This document shows, in pieces, positions 51,341 to 63,387 of a DNA stretch of 64,000 nt. Position numbers and translations under genes: made by a program. The notes under the pieces were generated by a model, which worked only from the letters and a program-made list of their open reading frames with translations, did not search any database and was not told the DNA's origin. This DNA is from Ascaphus truei (Eukaryota > Chordata > Amphibia > Anura > Ascaphidae). The DNA is taken from the NCBI GenBank assembly GCA_036426205.1, contig CM071586.1, positions 12,543,224-12,607,223 of the forward strand, written 5' to 3'. Every line of letters begins with the position of its first letter. Within the stretch, counting starts at the first letter, position 1.

Positions 51341-51380
51341 CGTGACCTCTACGTGTTTCGCACCACGTGCTTCGTCAAAT
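51341..51380 (-). ncRNA. Hammerhead-ribozyme-like motif (one core change)
   Basis: Minus strand: ATT, TGACGA (core C replaced by T), extra A, GCAC-GTG-GTGC, GAAACACGTA, GAGGTCACGACAGG. Helix II and GAAA are intact, helix III is ACACGT-like, and helix I is weakened. Likely inactive because C3 of the core is lost. Confidence 0.5.
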
Positions 51381-52906
51381 AGCATATATAGCCAAAAAGA
51401 AATGAATTGTGCAAGATACAGGGAATCATCAATATAATAGTTAAATCAGCAATTTGAACTAATGGTAATTTAGTGATGCATCTATACCATTTATATCTAT
51501 GAAAACACACTAATGTCTCTACCCATAAGATTCCACTTGTGAATCGATAAAGAAAAATGTTGAATAACGATTACTAGTTAATCTTTTCACAGAGAGAATT
51601 TTTGGCAAGCTAATAAAAGCTATGCTATCTTTGTCACAACGGGAAAACACATGGTTGAAAATAACTATTGCTGATTATTTAATATCCTCTATTTGAGTGT
51701 TAGCAGTATATGAATATTGGGTAATAGTGCATCAATTCAATGATGAAAATATTGCAAACTCATTATCTAAATTAACCAAATATAGACAAACGATGGTTTT
51801 CTTTGATGATATGTGAACAGATCCTGTGAGACCAATCAAAGCAAATATATATTTGAGAGATAGAACACACCGTATATTTAGAGAAAATATTTAAAGAAAG
51901 TATTTCAATCACATTGGTATTGAGCCCATTAGGGTATCAAGGTGTTTAAAGAAATATCCAGGGCTTCTCTCCTACATAGAGCGTTTGTCCTATTACCTCC
52001 ACGCAGTGGATAATAACATGTTTCATTGGAATACATTTGAAGTTAACAAGCGAACCGTTCTGACAAACATCAAAATGTTTAGACACTGGATGCACCGGTC
52101 CTCGTTTTTAAAATGAGTCTCATGTGCTCCAATTATCCGTATCTTAAACATACGTGGGTAAGACCGATGTTCTCTTGTTACAAGGCCCACATATAAGCAT
52201 ATAGACAACTAATTCTGAATTGCAGTTGATAAATATAGTTATATTGTTGTGACCTGGTACCCTCCGCATCTGTGAATGTTTTTGTCTAAGTTATATTGGA
52301 CAACATTTTACAGCGACTACAAAGGTAGCAACCTGTTTAATTTTGGAAGAACCTCTCTCTTATTAAGAGTTTTTGTCATTTTTAATTACACTTGGAGAAA
52401 TTATATTGCCCAATGTTTGTTAATTTTTGAAGACGAACTTTGGATTTGTTGCTGTGATTCTTTCAAAGGGGGTCAATGTTAAGAATAGACCAGTGTTTGT
52501 TTATAATTTGTTTGATTGCATATGCTTGATTGCTGAAAGTTGTTATAACGTGTGTGAGGGTCCAGGTCAGACATGTGTTTATCTGTCCTGCTCTCGTCAT
52601 TTTCCCCAGGGACGCGACTACCATCCATCAACTCCCTCTCTATTTTGGTTGAGAGCATTCAATTAGCTTCAATTAGTGTTTTTTATGTATCCTCTTGCAA
52701 GGAAATGATCTGTGAGCTCTGTAGCTCTAATAGATATCTTCAAGTTGGAACAATTTCGGCGTAAACGTATAAATTGGCCATATGGTATTCCTCTGATAGA
52801 GTATGGCTATGTGCACTATGAGCGTGAAGAAGGGTGTTTCTGAGTGTTCTTTTCAGAATATGTCCGGTGAATCTTTGGTCTAGGCCTATGAATACTGAGA
52901 TCAAGC

Positions 52907-53420
52907 TTAATATATGTGGTGTGAATGGTGTTGTGAGTTGAGTGAGTTACTGATGACATAATGTAGGAAGGCCATCAGCTGTTCGACAGAACCATTCCAT
53001 ATCAACAAAAAATCATCAATAAGCGATGATAGAAGCGTATTGTGGTGACGATATGGGTTTCCTTTTCCTCCAAACACTGGGGACTCCTGTCCCACCGTCC
53101 CATGAAAAGATTGGCATAGGATGGTGTGAAGTCATGTACCCATGGCAGTCCCACATGTTGGAGATAGAAGGCCCCTGAAAATAAAAATAATTGTGAGTGG
53201 AGTAGAAAGTGTAAACTGTCTAACTAAAATAAATATATGTGCCGTGATAAGGGAAATCCCGTCCAGAAAAAATGTCTGGTACCTTGGGACCATCCGAGTG
53301 TGAAATGATGGTGTATAATGAGGATACGTCTAGTGACCCATAAAAATTGGGAGACCAGAAATAATGTTGAAATAAAGTATGAAGGTGAGAGTTTTTGTAA
53401 TGTTGAAGGAAGTCATACAA
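52907..53420 (-). pseudogene. PLE reverse transcriptase remnant
   Basis: Two frames: 53220-53420 ends motif A (LDVSSLYT) and 52907-53095 holds DDFLLIWNG, the catalytic region corresponding to YIDDLIMIWSG at about 61247-61280. A frameshift between them splits motif B. Residue order agrees with the nearly intact PLE RT at 60.5-62.1 kb. Confidence 0.78.
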
Positions 53421-53819
53421 GTGGTTGTAAAATAATGATCAATGTAGTGGACAAGTGTTCACCCGTTGACCCTATACTGGATACAATGGATTCCCGGGTG
53501 GTGCATGAAGGATTTGTGAATTTTAGGAAGGTGATGGAAAAAGGAATGATAGGGTGAGTGCAGTGCAGATAGTCATACTCTTTGCCATAATTAGTCCATA
53601 CTCAGTCATAATTTGCTGATTTACTATTATATGATCATTCCTGTATCTTGCACAATTCATTTCTTTTGGCTATATATGCTATTTGCTTAGGTTATATTAT
53701 CCATACTATACTATTCAAGATATCATTCATGGACATTATTTTGGTGTCTCCTGCCAAGCTTTGAGAGTTCCCATATTGCTATTTTGGAGCTGAGAGTAGT
53801 TTTTTTAAATTGACCTTTA

Positions 53820-54460
53820 TTGTAAGCCTGGTTAACCCTTCACCGTCACGCCTCTCCCCTCAAGATGAAAGCTCAGTGGTCCACACTGTCTGGTGGCTCC
53901 ACCATCCTGGCACTTCTTGAGGACTTTGGCTCGCAAGGAATGTTACTGTCGAAGAAGCATTTCCATGCTCGCTGCCTTTCTTGTGTTGGAATAGTAAAGT
54001 ACATTTCTGCAATGCAAAACTCCAGCACAACAACTTGCCTTCTCCCCCCGACACCCTTTGTAGCCATGATCATACAAATGGCTGCAGTTTCTTCAGAACC
54101 CAAACAATGTCCAGTCATTGTGGCGATATGGGGGTGAATCAGGCCACTATAAGGCATTATTTTCTCGGCTGAGTTACCCTAAATCGCATTGGGACTGAAG
54201 GGGTTACTGTATATGCACCACACTGACCATGATTTCTCCTACACCACCATCTTTATTGTCCCCAATTTTGGCAGCTCATCCATAAGCTGCATCATAGAAA
54301 CTGTGTATAAACTGTGCCAATTGGTTTTGCCGACCCAAGGGGAGCTGCGAGCGCTGACCCAGCGCTGGATTGAGAAGCATGCTATGTATGTGGTGGCCGC
54401 TTTGAAGTATAGGGATCACTTTCTAAGCCCTAGACCTCGTAACCCGCAATTTAATTGAAT
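53820..54460. mobile_element. Ty3/gypsy scraps in opposite orientations
   Basis: 53860-54054 on the minus strand has the RNase H end (LFQHKKGSEHGNAS). 54150-54450 on the plus strand matches the complement of 22540-22740, the 3' region of the gypsy fragment (GGGACTGAAGGGGTTA, then GAGCTGC...GCGCTG). The two pieces are thus inverted relative to each other compared with the 22.5-23 kb locus. Confidence 0.6.
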
Positions 54461-55500
54461 AAATGTTTTTGCGGTCCTAGCTGAAGAGCTTTTTTCTGTC
54501 AAAATGTATCAGTTACCTTGTTAGCTTCTTAACTTGAAAGGGGAAAGTATATTGGCGTGGGAAGTAGGTGAATCCGCAATCACATCACAGACCTTCAATA
54601 AGTAAGCTAAGTCTCGCTAGGGAGTGAGCTAGCACTCCTAATTTTTGGAGTGCAGCTAGGAATAAAGAACCCATACACACACATATAAACTTTATAGTAG
54701 TGGCATAAGCAGAAGCATATTTTTTAATAAACTGTATTGTACTGAGGTTTTAAAATGTAAAGACAGAAGTTTTTTTCTGTCAGCCCGTACTAAATCCTTT
54801 AACATGCAAATATGTTGGCAGAATGAACTGAGGGATTTTTCATCTCCGTACTTCAGAGGCACCCTGCAGAGTTGGGGCCTCAATATCTACAGTATGAGAA
54901 GTCCGAAGTTGAAAAGCCAAAGCAATCCTAGGTGTTAGGAGGGCCGGGATATTGTAAGTGCCAGATACCAGTGTAAAATATGGGTATTTCATACGTGGTG
55001 GCCAAACCCCAGACTGAGTGTCGCCAGGTAAGGGGATGGTCCCGGTATGCTAAGGAGCTGAGGTGTGAGGAGCCGCCTGCTCTGTGCAAACCGGACGCAA
55101 CTTTTGCCCTTTCTGCAAAGTACTGGCAATCGGGGAAGGTGGAGAAAATTATTCCCCACGAGAGGACTGGATGCATATGTTAGGTACAGAACATACCCCG
55201 CATTAACATATGCATGGGTCCAGAGCATGTATGTAAAGCGGAAATGTCTTAAGTACTGAGAGTACCGGCGGCAAGATCTACATCCTGCAGGACATCCTCC
55301 TGTGCTGAGAAGACTTTGCTTTTACATCGCTTGCCATTTCCTTGCTTGCTGTAAGTAGGGTTTTGATTTTTTCCATCTCGGATGACTAGCTGCCCCTCCA
55401 TTGATCCGTGCCTGTCTTGTATGACAAAGTTCATCATCTTATACTATATTTGGTGAAAGCACTGTAATGCCTGTCTGGATTGCCTGTGTCCCTAGGGGAA
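54461..55500. other. No gene recognised
   Basis: Mixed sequence. The open frames at 54980-55183 and 54989-55228 lie on opposite strands and overlap, and neither shows a known domain. No repeat family was recognised. Confidence 0.4.
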
Positions 55501-55504
55501 ATCT

Positions 55505-57697
55505 CATTGGTCCCTTGGCCCGCCAGCCCCCGCACACCTTTCATTGGCCTGAGGCGGAGTGACGGGCCAAAGGACACACACACAAAAAAAAAAACTAGGA
55601 CAGTTTATTCCAGATTATATCCCCGCTGGGGGGCCGCGGGTGTCTGTTTCACACAAGCCATTGCTCCTTCCAGGCCTTCGCTGAGCAGTGCAGCTCCACC
55701 CGGCACTCACTGAGTTAGTTTAAAGCGGAGCTCAGTGTTTGAGACGTGGCAGGACTTACTTCTCGCCTAATCGCCGCTCTCCTTAGATATCCCAAATCCA
55801 GCACCCATGGAAATGACGCGCGAACACCCCCCTCCCCCCCCAGCGCCGCTAGAGTCAGCGGGGGAGCAGAGCGAACAAGCGAGCACCCGGGACACAGCGT
55901 GGGGAGCGGCCACAACCGCTGCCTCCCGCCTCAGATCCCAACGTGGGAGCGGCCGGACGGGTGAATTAGCGCGGAACGGTGATGAACTGCCTTCCACCTC
56001 CCCTCCACCCCCCTCACTCCTACCCTTCACACCCCCCTACCCCTTCAACCTCCCTCACTCACCCCCCCCGTCACCTCCCCTCCACCCCCCCCTTCACCCT
56101 CCCCTCCACCCCCCCTTCCACCCTCCCCTCCACCCCCGCCTTCAACCTCCTCCCACCCCCTCACCCCTCCTCCCCGCCCCCCACCCCCCTTCCACCCCCC
56201 TTCACCCCCCCTCCACCCCCCCCCCTTCACCTCCCCTCCCCCCCCTTCACCTCCCCTCCAACCCCCTTCACTCCCCTCCCACCCCCCCCTCACCTCCCCT
56301 CCACCCCCCCTTCACCTCCCCTCCACCCCCCTTCCACCCTCCTCTCTCACCCCCCCTTCACCTCCCTCCACCTCCACTCCACCCCCTTACCTCCCCGTCC
56401 ACCCCCCTGTCCACCTCCCCTCCACCCCCCTTCACCTCCCCTCACCCACTCATTCCCTCCAACCTCCCCTTCACCCCCCCTTTCACCCCCCTCCACCACC
56501 CCCTCACTTTTCCTCCGCACCCCCCTCCTTCACCTTCCCTCCACCCCCCTTCACACTCCCCTCCCCACCCCCCTTCCTCCCCTCCACCCCCCCTTCACCT
56601 CCCCTCACCTCACACCCCTTCATCACCTCGCCCTCCACACTCCCCATTCACCTCCCCTCCCTCCACCCCCCCTTCACCTCCCCCTCCCTCCTCCCTCACC
56701 ACTTCCAACCCCCTGTCACCCTCCCCTCCCCCGCCCCCCTTTCACCTCCCCTCACCTCCCCCTCCACCTCCCCTTCACCTCCCCCAGCCCCGCCCTTATC
56801 ACCCCCCTCCACACATGCCCCTCCACCCCCACCTTCCACCCTCCTCCCGCATCCACCCCACCTTCACCCCCCCCTCACCTTCCCTTCACTCCCCCCGTCC
56901 TAACACCTCCGCCCCCGCCTTCCCCCTCCGGCACCCCCCTTCCACCTCCCCTCCACCCCCCCTTTTACCTCACACTCCCATCCACCTCCCCTTCACCCTC
57001 CCCGCCCCACCCCCCCCTACACCTCCCCTTCACATCCCCTCCACCCCCCCACCTGTCACCCACCTCACCTCCCCTCCACCCCCACCTCACCCCCCCTTCA
57101 CCTTCCCTTCACTCCCCCCTTACAACCTCCCACCACCCCCCCCTCCCTCCCCCTTCCCACCACCTCCCCCCCTTCCACCACCTCCTCCCCCCCTCCTCCC
57201 CCCTTCCCACCACCACCCCACCCACCACACTCGACCCACACTCGACACACACACCCGCCACCTCTCACCCACCCCACACACTCGACACACACCTGCCCCT
57301 CTCCTGCCCCTACGCAACAATATCACTGACCAGCTGTCACCCCCACTCGCAACACCACCCGCCGCTCTCACACCCTAGCAGGACCCCGACCCCAGCCAAC
57401 ACTCACTACCCACGCGCCACCCGTACTGAACACCCACCTGCCGCCTCACACACGCTCACACCCTAGCAGACACACGCCTCACATTTTCACATCACTTATG
57501 TCACCAAAATATACATTGTACTGTGGTGTGTTACAATAAACCATTTTTATACAACATCGTTTACATTTTTCTTCTCTTTCTTTTCAACATTATTATCCAA
57601 CCTTTCCACAAATACTCAACCTATTGTTCCACGATTTATAAATAATACTACCTATTACGCATTTACATCCCGGGCAACGCCGGGTATATCAGCTAGT
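55505..57697 (+). mobile_element. Helitron-like element, 3' end defined
   Basis: The 3' end has the Helitron signature: hairpin CCCGG-GCAACG-CCGGG (57669-57684), 8 nt, then CTAGT (CTRRT) at 57693-57697, followed by T. No Rep/helicase ORF is present, so it would be non-autonomous. The left limit is uncertain; an upstream GTCCCTTGGCCCG and CGGGCCAAAGGAC pair (about 55511-55572) forms a hairpin near the probable start. A C-rich minisatellite fills most of the inside. Confidence 0.6.
55980..57300. repeat. C-rich minisatellite
   Basis: About 1.3 kb of units such as CACCTCCCCTCCACCCCCCT with short CACAC-rich variants at the right end (57230-57470). Frames of 495 and 523 residues run through it in two registers at once, which is what a pyrimidine repeat lacking stop codons gives. 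They are not proteins. Confidence 0.9.
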
Positions 57698-58380
57698 TTT
57701 TAATAAATTGTATGTTAATTCAGTTTGTTCACTAGGTGTTTTATTGTTATATGTTGCATAGTGTAGATTGATTTATCTAGCAGTTTGCGCTATGTTCTCT
57801 CTTTTTGTTTCATGGTCTGTCAAGCACTTGTGCAGATTCTTTGAAGATCACAGGACTTTCACATGACCATTTGGCGCAGGTTTTCTTCTTTATTTTTGTC
57901 ATATCTGTTTGTACTAGACAGTAGGTACAGGTGGCCTACCTTTATTTGAAGGATATTTATTATTATTTTTTGTTTATACTTTAACGCTCTATTCACATTT
58001 TTCTGTTTTGACTAAAGTGAAGCACTAACTTTTTTCCACTTATCGATCATGTACTGTACTGCAATCGTCCTATACGTGCATAACTGATGTAAATAACGCA
58101 TTTCTAACAGGCACTTATGTCTCCCCGCTTGCGACAGCTTCGGCACAGGTAGGGAGCCGGTATTGCAGTCAGGACGTGCTGACAGGGTATGCGTGAGCTG
58201 CCGTTTGGCCTATTGGGCGATATGTCTTACTCGCAAGTGTACTTAAAGTGAGTGTCCTTAAACCGGGGTATGCCTGTATAGGACCCTTAACCCTAAAAAA
58301 ATGCCTTCAGCCCAGTCCCAGTCAGATTCACCCGATTCATCTAAGGTTTGGCCAAGTTCCAGCGTCAGCGGTTCCGGACT
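57698..58380. other. No gene seen
   Basis: AT-rich sequence, nothing recognised on either strand. Confidence 0.45.
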
Positions 58381-58384
58381 GTGA

Positions 58385-58727
58385 GGGGTTAATAATATCG
58401 TAACCAAGGATCATCCGCTTCTTCTGGAATTCGTTAGAGCTAAGGGTTCCCGAACGAACCCTGTAAGGACTGAACGAACGTTTTCCTTTTGGTGGAAATA
58501 CAGGGGTGGCAACTTGTGCCCCTAGCCAGGAACTGCTACACGGATCATTGTGCGCACCCCCTTGTTTTGTTCCAAGGACATTTGAGTTTTTTTCCCATCC
58601 CAGTAAGTGTTTTATTAAGTGTATATTGTGAAGATTTGTGTGTTTGTCTGAAAATAAATAAATTACAATTGATTTTACTCATTTTGTGTGCTCAGCGCAG
58701 AATCCCAGTGTTAATGTGTTTATAAGA
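58385..58727 (+). repeat. Gypsy-type LTR, left part of an interrupted copy
   Basis: The segment ending CCCAGTAAGTGTTTTATT, GAATCCCAGTGTTAATGTG and TTTATAAGA corresponds to 40440-40580 in the LTR before the 40782 gag. It stops at about 58727. The LTR resumes at 63604 on the far side of the PLE, with TTAATGTGTT(T/G)ATAAGA present on both sides. Confidence 0.6.
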
Positions 58728-58936
58728 TTGCCAAAAGCCTGTCCTGCGCTTCCGTGTTTCAGCAAATGCACCTTAAGGTGTCAAAGTCAATGGAGCTATG
58801 TGGGAGGGAGCTCAGCGTGGCCACAGTGTTGACCGATGCAGGGGGATGTATAATCCTTACCTCAGCTGCACCTCCGGTCTGGGACCTGCTCACCTCCACT
58901 GCTCTTGCGTGCTGCCGTCTGTGATTGTCAGGAAAG

Positions 58937-59331
58937 AGAAGAAACTTCGGAGCTCGCAATCTACGAGTTTCTCCCACTATGTTATAGAATCCCGCAGGAG
59001 ACTATACCATAGGCTCAGTCAGCATCCCACCGTTGCTACCAGTAAATATACGTCCTGTCACGGTAGACCAAGTCTTATCAACCCATTAAGGAAAAGAAGA
59101 AACTTGCGCGCTACTGCGCATGATTGACTCAATGAAGCTCCCGGATGATCTTCAAGCAACTTTATTAACGCCACACACAAGGGCTACACCGCGATCTCCC
59201 CCTCTACGCGTTTCACACCTCTAGATAGGGCTTCGTCTTGGAGTGGGGAGATGCGGGTGACTGCCTGACATTTAAACTTTAAAAAGCCCGCGAAAACGGG
59301 CAAATGTGTTAACCCTTTCGTTTACATTGCC
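58937..59331 (-). repeat. PLE arm, left inverted copy
   Basis: The complement of 63388-63743. Shared blocks include GGAGCTCGCA/TGCGAGCTC, the GACTATACCATAGGCTCAGT block, the hammerhead-like motif and AAACGGGCAAATGTGTTAAC at the inner end. Identity stops exactly at GGGTTAAC/GTTAACCC. Confidence 0.88.
59191..59252 (-). ncRNA. Hammerhead-ribozyme-like motif (left arm)
   Basis: Minus strand: GCATCTCCCCACTCC, AAGACGA, extra A, GCCC...GTGT, GAAACGCGTA, GAGGGGGAGATCGCG. Helix I is long (ATCTCCCC with GGGGAGAT, plus CTC/GAG). The core CUGA reads CAAGA here, a change shared with the right arm, so the element family itself carries it. Confidence 0.55.
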
Positions 59332-59654
59332 ATATAATGCTATTAATGTTACTAGGATACATAAATCCTACATGGTACAAGCCCTTAATAGAATCACTAT
59401 TGGAATAAACGTGTCTATATTAGGCTCATATTAAACTCAGGCAATGTCCTAAAGGTATATTAAAAACTGCTACAACACTACAAAGTCTTACTAGGTCCCT
59501 GAGTCAATGTTACACTCTTAAATACAGCTTCAACCTATTATTATGTGCAAAGGCATTTGCTATATTCAAAAGCACAGTTTAACGACAAATCACATATTCA
59601 CTGTAAAGGCTGAATGATGCTGATTAACATGAATGGTAAATCATTCTGTGAACC

Positions 59655-59800
59655 AATAAGGGAGGAAGAAGAGGGGAGGGGGGATGAGCGGTGGGAAGGA
59701 GGAGGGGAGGGGAAAGAGAGCGAAGGGAGTGGGAAGAGGGAGGGGGGGGGAAAGAGGGAGGGGGGGGAGAGGGGAGGGGGGAGAAAAGGGGCGGGAAGGG
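59655..59800. repeat. G/A-rich tract
   Basis: GGAGGGG, GGGAAAGAG and GAGGGGGGGG units over about 145 bp within the left arm's 3' UTR. This is low-complexity sequence without function that can be read. Confidence 0.85.
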
Positions 59801-59879
59801 GTGAGGTACAAGAATTAAGAAAACATAAGCGGAAGATACATAGCAATTGTACATAATAAATAAAATAAACGAATATTAC

Positions 59880-60518
59880 TCACTAAAAAAATACAAAGGC
59901 ACAGTCACATCTCAAAAAGAATGTCAAATATTTACAGAGAACAACGCAGATCCCATCCACATTTAGTCCATTGGGCTTCGGGTATTTAATACAAAAATCC
60001 AATGTCCTCTCGCTGAGCAAGATCTTGATCCGATCCCCTCCGAGGAGGTAATGCAATATGCTCAATCGCACAACATTGTAAAGTCTCTACAGAACCCAAT
60101 GGACACGTGTTAAAATGTAATGATACCGGATGCATCATGTCATGGTTTTTAATAAGTCTCAAGTGTTCTAAAATGCGAATCTTTAGGGCTCTACTAGTTA
60201 ACCCACCTATTGTAATTACATCCGCATTTTAATAAATACACCACAAAGTTTGTCTGACATGACATAAATGATTTGATCTGGAATCTGCGTGTTTCATCAC
60301 GGTTGGAAAAGTGTGTTGATTTATTCATATTTGGGCATATTTTGCAATGGCCACATTTGAATGAGCCCAATAATTTGGGAAAAAAGGACAGTCTGTTTTT
60401 CTTTTGAATCATTGGTTTTAACATGCTGGGTGACAAGAAATTGCCTAACGTGGACGCTTTGCGAAACACTACCCTTGGGCCTACACAGACCATATTGCGA
60501 ATTAAAGGGTCTAAAGAC
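59880..60518 (-). pseudogene. Inverted copy of the PLE ORF 3' part
   Basis: The minus strand encodes the RT end and start of GIY-YIG (SLDPLIRNMVCVGPRVVFRK onward to VVYLLKCGCN), almost identical to 61790-62100. The rest of the nuclease continues to about 59960 (GGDRIKILLSERTLDFCIKY) with a frameshift near 60210. The turn into the plus-strand copy is at 60518. Confidence 0.88.
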
Positions 60519-62400
60519 AACAGTGGTGCTCGACAGGGACTACTATATTTCGGAGGCCCAGCGGCAACTTGATGACCTAGAGGCCTATCGGGCTCTTAGC
60601 AGTGACCCTACCCCTCAATTCAGCAGAGAGTTTGCGGACCTCATGGATGAAGGTGAGATTTTACATGTTCTCTCACCCAATGAGCGGGACTTCCTCACCA
60701 CTCCAGATCCCATTACACCTATTTTTCATCACCTTCCCAAAATTCACAAAACACTCACTGCACCCCCAGGTAGACCCATCATTTCTAGTATAGGTTCCCT
60801 GGATGAACACCTTTCCCAATACATAGATCACTTTTTACAGCCACTCGTTCATTCCTTACCTTCACATATTATTGACACCAAGCATGTTTTATCACTCCTA
60901 GCACCTCTCACTTGGCACCCACACTACATCTGGGTCACCCTGGATGTAGCTTCTTTATACAACATTATTAAACACGAACACGGTCTCTCAGCCACTGAAT
61001 TCTTTCTGCACAACTATTCCACTCTTTCCCCGGCACATATAGCGTTTCTTCTGGATAGTATTAGATTTTCACTCACGCACAACTATTTTCTTTTTGACCA
61101 GCAGTTTTATCTCCAAACACGTGGGACTGCAATGGGGACTTCGTTTGCCCCCTCCTACGCCAATCTGTTCATGGGTTGGTGGGAGATGTCCCACGTGTTT
61201 GGAGATTCTAATCCATTCAGGCATCATGTGGTGTTTTACAAACGCTACATTGATGACCTGATTATGATCTGGAGTGGTGGGGAGGAAGAGCTTTTGAAGT
61301 TTTTTGAATACCTGGCAGAGAATACACTTAATCTGAGTTTCACTCATACATTTGATAAACATCAAATACATTTTCTAGATCTCAATTTATATATTGATAT
61401 TGAGAACAAAATTCAATCTGATATCTTCAGAAAAGAAAATGCCAGGAATTCACTACTTCATGCCAAAAGCTGTCATGCGCGTCCTTTGGTCAGAGGCATT
61501 CCAAAGGGACAGTTCCTGCATTTACGTCGGAACTGTTCCTCACTGGAGGCCTTTGTCCTCAGGACGGGCGAGATGAGGGAGAGATTCCTGTCAAGGGGAT
61601 ATGATAAAAAGGACCTGGATCTAGCGTATCAAACAGTGCTTGACATAGACAGGGAAATGCTCATCAATATGAATGTAAGTCCAGCTGGCCAGGGTACACC
61701 GGTCGGGAACACTGAAGCGCCCTACTTTATCACTAATTATAGTGAACAAGCGAATTGCATTAAAGCGATAATACATAAACATTGGGCCACATTATCTTTA
61801 GACCCTTTAATACGCAATATGGCCTGTGTAGGCCCAAGGGTAGTGTTTCGCAAAGCGTCCACGTTAGGCAATTTCTTGTCACCCAGCATGTTGAAACCAA
61901 TGATTCAAAAGAAAAACAGACTGTCCTTTTTTCCCAAATTACTGGGCTCATTCAAATGTGGCCATTGCAAAATATGCCCAAATATGAATAAATCAACACA
62001 CTTTTCCAACCGTGATGAAACACGCAGATTCCAGATCAAATCATTTATGTCATGTCAGACAAACTTTGTGGTGTATTTATTAAAATGCGGATGTAATTAG
62101 CAATATGTGGGGTTAACTAGTAGAGCCCTAAAGATTCGCATTTTAGAACACTTGAGACTTATTAAAAACCATGATATGATGCATCCGGTATCATTACATT
62201 TTAACACGTGTCCATTGGGTTCTGTAGAGACTTTACAATGTTGTGCGATTGAGCATATTGCATTACCTCCTCGCGGAGGGGATCGGATCAAGATCTTGCA
62301 TCAGCGAGAGGCACATTGGATTTTTGTATTAAATACCCTACATACCCATTGGGTTCTAAATGACGGTGGCTGCTGTCTAGAGCTCGCAGAATCAACTACT
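60519..62400 (+). pseudogene. PLE reverse transcriptase plus GIY-YIG nuclease, one in-frame TAG
   Basis: The open frame from 60361 is native from 60519 (VVLDRDYYISEAQRQLDDLE). RT motifs: LPKIHK and GRPIISSIGSL, motif A VTLDVASLYNII, motif B RGTAMGTSFAPSYANLFMG, motif C YIDDLIMIWSG, then LHLRRNCSS. A Cys/His cluster FKCGHCKICPNM leads to GIY-YIG: FVVYLLKCGCN, TAG at 62098-62100, then QYVGLTSRALKIRILEH in the same frame, ending EAHWIFVLNTLH. PLE N-terminal residues are missing. The first 53 codons of the open frame come from the antisense of the inverted copy. Otherwise the frame is intact for about 1.85 kb. Confidence 0.9.
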
Positions 62401-63387
62401 TCCTTGTACAATTGTGATGTGAGTCCCTTTGTGTCGGTCTCTGCCAGACAGAGCTTTTCGAATGATGTCAGGGGGGGGGTATGGGGCAAATTTGTTATAA
62501 AATGCTCGGAGCTGGAGGTACCTAAAAAATTCTGAGTGAGGTATATCTTTTTCTTCTCTGACGTGATCAAACGTTTTAATCTTGCTATTGTAACCCTCCA
62601 GATCTTTAATTCGTATATAACCTTTTTGTTTCCAAATTGATGCATCTCCCTCCAGAAGGCCAGGAGCGAACTTGGGATTGTTCCAAATTGGGGACATCGA
62701 AGAATTACTCGTTGTGAGAGAGTATTTAGTCTTATTAGCCTCCCAGATAGACAACGAGTTGGTCATTGAGGAAAGCGGCATGTCAGCAGATCGTCGTGCT
62801 GTTTTAGGTAGCCAAATCAAGTTGCGTATTTTTAAAGGAGTGCAGGCAGCACTCTCTAATTCCACCCACCGTTTTAAATGTGGACTGGATTGCCATTGAA
62901 CAATTTGGCTTAATTGAGCCGCTTTGTAATATGAGAGCAGGCAGGGTACCGCTAGGCCCCCCGCTAGGACAGTTCTTTTCATATTTAATTTGTTGACTCT
63001 CGGTTTTTTCCCTCCCCAGATAAATTTAGAGATTGCAGACTGAAGTGAGAGCAAATCCTTCAGTCTGAGTGGCACTGGTAACGTCTGGAAAAGGTATAGG
63101 ATATGGGGGAGTAGGTTCATTTTGACGCTATGTATCCCACCTATCCAGGATATTCGTATAGAGGACCATTTATGGAGGTCAGCTATCAACGTCCGAATTA
63201 GGTTGGGGTAATTTGCATTGTAAATGTCTTTGGTGTTCTTGGCTATGTGGACTCCTAGATATTTTCTGTATTTCTGTTGCCAGTGGAAGTTAAAATTCAG
63301 TTGCAATAACTTCTCTACGTGTCTAGGGAGATTGATGTTGAGGGCTTCAGATTTAGCTTGATTTATTTTAAATTTAAGGGTTAACAC
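62392..63387 (-). pseudogene. L1-like ORF2 fragment inside the PLE right arm
   Basis: A 331-residue uninterrupted minus-strand frame from another L1 subfamily: KINQAKSEALNINLP (after the FADD box), YLGVHIAKN, ISWIGGIHSVKMNLLPHILY, SKFIWGGKKPRVNKL. Both the RT core upstream and the C-terminal domain downstream are missing. It is joined at 63387 directly to GGGTTAACACATTTG of the PLE arm. Absence of any stop suggests a recent source copy. Confidence 0.85.

Larger units (their letters stand above)
50920..53560 (-). mobile_element. Penelope-like element, decayed
   Basis: Minus-strand PLE. RT remnants lie at 53420-52900: GSLDVSSLYTIISHS (motif A), TPSYANLFMGRWD (motif B) and a SLIDDFLLIWNGSVEQL catalytic segment with intact DD. 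Decayed GIY-YIG-like sequence lies in about 52250-52000. A hammerhead-like motif is at 51341-51380 and the terminal region runs to about 50920. Many stops. It is the second PLE here with RT sequence besides 60.5-62.4 kb. Confidence 0.75.

Noticed and set aside
55807..57466. Overlapping 523- and 495-residue proline-rich frames on the plus strand
   Set aside because: Both registers are open because the C-rich repeat lacks stop codons. The residues are almost only P, S, T, H and L and follow the repeat, with no domain.
60361..60518. First 53 codons of the 579-residue PLE frame as a native N-terminus
   Set aside because: They are the antisense of the inverted GIY-YIG/RT copy. True PLE sequence begins at about 60519.
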